A stretch of DNA of 62,596 nt from an uncultured Neomegalonema sp. (GTDB taxonomy: Bacteria; Pseudomonadota; Alphaproteobacteria; Rhodobacterales; Rhodobacteraceae), in assembly GCA_937990185.1 (NCBI GenBank), contig CALKBI010000011.1, positions 1-62,596 of the forward strand. Direction: 5' to 3'. This document shows positions 60,343-62,596 of this stretch, one piece after another. The translations under genes were made by a program, and so were the position numbers. Positions within the stretch are counted from its first letter, which is position 1. Every line of letters begins with the position of its first letter. The notes beneath the pieces are model-generated. The model was not told where the DNA came from and searched no databases. It worked only from the letters and a program-made list of their open reading frames with translations.

Positions 60343-61029
60343 TTAGGTTGCCAGTCTATATCCGCCTTGCTCTGTCACCAGAAGACGGGCGGAGGCGGGA
60401 TCGGGTTCGATCTTTTGGCGCAGGCGATAGATATGCGTTTCCAGCGTGTGCGTGGTGACGCCTGCGTTATAGCCCCAGACCTCATGCAAGAGGACATCGC
60501 GGCCCACGACGGTTCCACCGGCGCGGTAGAGGAATTTGAGGATGTTGCACTCTTTTTCGGTGAGGCGGATTTTCTTGGCCGCTTCATCGGTCAACAGCTT
60601 CATCGAAGGCTGGAAGGTGTATGGCCCGATGGAGAAGACTGCATCTTCGGATTGCTCATGCTGGCGAAGCTGTGCGCGGATGCGGGCCAGCAGAACGGCG
60701 AACTTGAACGGCTTTGTGATGTAGTCGTTCGCGCCCGAGTCCAGCCCGAGGATGGTGTCCGCGTCGGAGTCTTGCCCTGTCAGCATCAAAATAGGCGTTT
60801 TAATGCCTTGCTTGCGCATCAGGCGGCAGACCTCGCGCCCGTCCATATCCGGCATCGCCACATCGAGGATGATGAGATCGTGATGCGCGCCTTTGGCTTT
60901 TTCCATGCCTTCGGCGCCATTTGCGCCCTCGAAAACGTCGAACTCTTCGGTTAAGACCAACTGATCGGCGAGCGCTTCGCGCAGATCATCGTCATCATCG
61001 ATGAGTAGAATTTTCTTAAGCGTTGACAT
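60343..61029 (-). CDS. OmpR-family response regulator (orphan)
   Basis: This 228-residue two-component regulator has receiver acidic residues in ILLIDDDDDLREAL, phospho-acceptor Asp in DLIILDVAMPDMDG, and Lys in NDYITKPFK. The OmpR/PhoB winged helix shows LLTDEAAKKIRLTEKECNIL, KFLYRAGGTVVGRDVLLHEV and THTLETHIYRLRQKIEPDP. No sensor kinase lies adjacent, so its partner is elsewhere. It diverges from ribA; the 137-bp region between has a single TTAACC half-site at 61147. Confidence 0.9.
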   Translation of the reverse strand: MSTLKKILLIDDDDDLREALADQLVLTEEFDVFEGANGAEGMEKAKGAHHDLIILDVAMPDMDGREVCRLMRKQGIKTPILMLTGQDSDADTILGLDSGANDYITKPFKFAVLLARIRAQLRQHEQSEDAVFSIGPYTFQPSMKLLTDEAAKKIRLTEKECNILKFLYRAGGTVVGRDVLLHEVWGYNAGVTTHTLETHIYRLRQKIEPDPASARLLVTEQGGYRLAT

Positions 61030-61166
61030 CGTTTTGATTCCTCGTGGGCTTCATCCACTATAGAATTTGTTGGGCAGAGCCTTTCTGCAAGTCTATGTCA
61101 CCTGTTTCACGCAACTGTCAGTCAATGAGCGGATATGTTTCATAAGTTAACCCTGTTGGCCTCGTT

Positions 61167-62243
61167 ATGAGTGCTTTTGTTGCGACTCCCACAGACCATT
61201 TAGAGCGCGCCGTCGGCGAATTACGGCGCGGTTCGGTCATGAATGTTGACGGTATGCTGATCGCGAGCGCCGAGGCGATCTCGCCCGAACACTTGGCCGC
61301 GATGCAGGCAATGGGTCCGGTCACGCTGGTTCTGACCGACCGCCGCGCCGCCGTGCTGAAGCTGCGCGCTTATGACGGTGAGGTGGCGCGGGTCGTTCTG
61401 GATGCGGATGCAGGATTGTCTCTTGTACAAGCCTTGGCGGACCCCTCGCAGGACATGGCGAACCCCATGAAGGGACCGTTTGTCACCCGGCGCGCAGAAG
61501 AGGGCGCAGAGGGCGAAGCGGGGCTGGCGACAACGGCGGTCAAGCTGTGTAAACGCGCCGGATTGCTGCCTGCGGCGCTGATTTGCGAGGGTTTTGCAAC
61601 GGATCTTCAGAGTTTTGAAAAGGCAATTCTGGATATTGCCATGGATTCTCAAGCGTTTTCTCTGGCCCGGTTTGCGGATGCGCATGTGCCGTTATCGCTC
61701 GCCTCGGACGCGCAGCTTTATGGATTTCGCCCCTCGGATGGTGGGCCGGATCATTTTGCCGTCGTCGTCGGAGACCCCTCGCGCGCAGAACCCGTGCTGG
61801 TTCGCGCCCATTCCGAGTGCTTTACCGGCGATTTGCTGGGGTCTCTGAAGTGCGATTGCGGGCCGCAACTGCGCACCGCGCTGGCCCAGATTTCGGCGAA
61901 TGGGTCTGGGGTATTGCTGTACCTCGCTCAGGAAGGCCGGGGCATCGGCATGGCCAATAAACTCCGCGCGTACTCCTTGCAGGACGAGGGTTTTGACACC
62001 GTAGACGCCAATCACCGTCTGGGTTTTGAAGACGATGAGCGCGATTTTCGGGTTGCGGCTTTGATGCTGCAATCACTCGGATTTTCGGCGGTTCGGGTCA
62101 TGACCAATAACCCGCGAAAGCTGGCCGCTTTTGAGCGTCACGGTTTCGAAGTCGCTGGGCGGGAGCCTCTCGCGGTTGGCCAAACAGTCCAGAACGCAGC
62201 TTATCTGGCCACTAAAGCACGGCGGAGCGGGCACTTGCTGTGA
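61167..62243 (+). CDS. ribA: GTP cyclohydrolase II
   Basis: This enzyme converts GTP to the pyrimidine precursor of riboflavin. The C-terminal 170 residues carry the zinc site HSECFTGDLLGSLKCDCGPQ, the catalytic YLAQEGRGIGMANKLRAYSL, DTVDANHRLGFEDDERDF and the late MTNNPRKLAAFERHGFEV. The N-terminal 190 residues look like a degenerate partner domain without the DHBP synthase acidic loop, an arrangement seen in alphaproteobacterial RibA. The length of 358 residues fits that form. The stop overlaps the next gene as GTGA. Confidence 0.92.
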   Translation: MSAFVATPTDHLERAVGELRRGSVMNVDGMLIASAEAISPEHLAAMQAMGPVTLVLTDRRAAVLKLRAYDGEVARVVLDADAGLSLVQALADPSQDMANPMKGPFVTRRAEEGAEGEAGLATTAVKLCKRAGLLPAALICEGFATDLQSFEKAILDIAMDSQAFSLARFADAHVPLSLASDAQLYGFRPSDGGPDHFAVVVGDPSRAEPVLVRAHSECFTGDLLGSLKCDCGPQLRTALAQISANGSGVLLYLAQEGRGIGMANKLRAYSLQDEGFDTVDANHRLGFEDDERDFRVAALMLQSLGFSAVRVMTNNPRKLAAFERHGFEVAGREPLAVGQTVQNAAYLATKARRSGHLL

Positions 62244-62596
62244 CGGAAGAAGCGCGCGCAGATTTCGCGGATTTGGTCGTTGACCGACGCGGGGTCGCCC
62301 GATTTCGCGGGCGGCTCATTCCCTGCGCTATCGGTAAAGGCGGCATCACGAACGAAAAACGTGAAGGCGACGGCGGGACTCCCGTTGGTGTCTGGCACAT
62401 GGAAAGCGGGTATTACCGGGCGGATAGAGTTATGCGCCCTAGAACCAATTTGACGCTAATCCCTATCAGTTCCCGCGACGGTTGGTGCGATGATCCGGCG
62501 GAAGCCGTTTATAATCAACCGATACGAATACCCGCTGTTTGTTCGCACGAACGGATGCGACGCGGCGATGGGCTGTATGACATCGTGATCGTTCTG
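62240..62596 (+). CDS. L,D-transpeptidase family protein (YkuD), cut by window end
   Basis: The gene begins with GTG at 62240, overlapping the ribA stop (GTGA), and is open to the end of the window (119 residues visible). VVDRRGVARFRGRLIPCAIG, KGGITNEKREGDGGTPVGVW, HMESGYYRADRV and SRDGWCDDPAEAVYNQPI match the N-terminal part of the YkuD-type catalytic domain; the catalytic cysteine motif would lie beyond the edge. No signal peptide is visible. It probably acts on peptidoglycan cross-links. Confidence 0.82.
   Translation, partial: MTEEARADFADLVVDRRGVARFRGRLIPCAIGKGGITNEKREGDGGTPVGVWHMESGYYRADRVMRPRTNLTLIPISSRDGWCDDPAEAVYNQPIRIPAVCSHERMRRGDGLYDIVIVL

Noticed and set aside
60112..60954. Plus-strand open frame of 280 codons over the response regulator
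   Set aside because: The opposite strand holds a complete OmpR-type regulator with all catalytic residues; this frame is its shadow.
1..62596. tRNA, rRNA, CRISPR array, transposase, prophage genes
   Set aside because: I looked for tRNA T-arm patterns, regularly spaced short repeats and transposase/integrase motifs and found none. The only regular repeats are the 207-bp units and the SPOR gene repeats.

Overview
The window is a bacterial chromosome segment from an alphaproteobacterium. The clearest marker is a nearly canonical CtrA cell-cycle response regulator (20678-21391). A DUF1674 gene, the dacA-tmk-holB-tatD-MBL operon, a DUF2783 gene and an alphaproteobacterial-type RibA fit this. GC content looks to be in the mid-50s by eye. 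Methanethiol oxidase, a DMSP-lyase-like cupin, TRAP transport and a calcium-dependent RTX protease suggest a marine or aquatic, dimorphic-type lineage (Hyphomonadales, Maricaulales or Rhodobacterales-like). Genus cannot be set from the sequence alone. I saw no rRNA, tRNA, CRISPR array or insertion sequence with a transposase.

Layout, left to right. 1-2028 is a serralysin-like RTX protease cut by the window edge, followed by a relic of glmM and a DUF3179 protein. 4113-9579 (minus) is a homogentisate catabolic operon: hmgA, fahA, an MBL-fold protein, a flavin aromatic hydroxylase and a DUF2783 protein. 9831-14876 (plus) is an envelope transport operon: an RND/MMPL exporter fused in frame to a LolA-like protein, an outer-membrane barrel and a TetR regulator, preceded by TTCATT/AATGAA operator-like repeats. 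14922-20245 holds sua5, a glycosyltransferase plus flippase pair, and a second DUF3179 protein. 20678-24652 holds ctrA, rsmB, htpX, a DUF1674 gene and msrA. 24759-27552 is a TAXI-type TRAP transporter with two notable mRNA hairpins.

27957-34583 is a division and replication operon: a repeat-rich SPOR protein sitting where rlpA usually is, then dacA, tmk, holB, tatD and a PhnP-like MBL gene. 34602-42445 (minus) is a tightly packed six-gene catabolic operon (hydantoinase/oxoprolinase A and B, a DAO-type flavin oxidase, an HpaI-type aldolase, an aminotransferase and a uronate-dehydrogenase-like enzyme) under a LysR regulator. Divergent from it is a methanethiol oxidase with a 2Fe-2S ferredoxin and a CoA-binding protein. 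45836-57998 is mostly housekeeping: a UbiH-family hydroxylase, dapC-ftsK behind a perfect CtrA box, lolA, xth, an SDR without its catalytic Tyr/Lys, a GNAT enzyme, an XRE regulator, DUF3592 and a DMSP-lyase-like cupin.

58143-60210 is a small accessory islet: three tandem 207-bp hairpin-rich repeats, an unknown membrane protein, a DUF6471 pseudogene and a fourth repeat copy. The window ends with an orphan OmpR-type regulator, ribA and the start of an L,D-transpeptidase gene.

The strongest leads are the RND::LolA fusion with an internal signal peptide and start site, the covarying hairpins in the 207-bp repeat, the CtrA box in front of dapC-ftsK, the Shine-Dalgarno-sequestering hairpin before the TRAP operon, and the SPOR protein that appears to have lost the RlpA catalytic domain.
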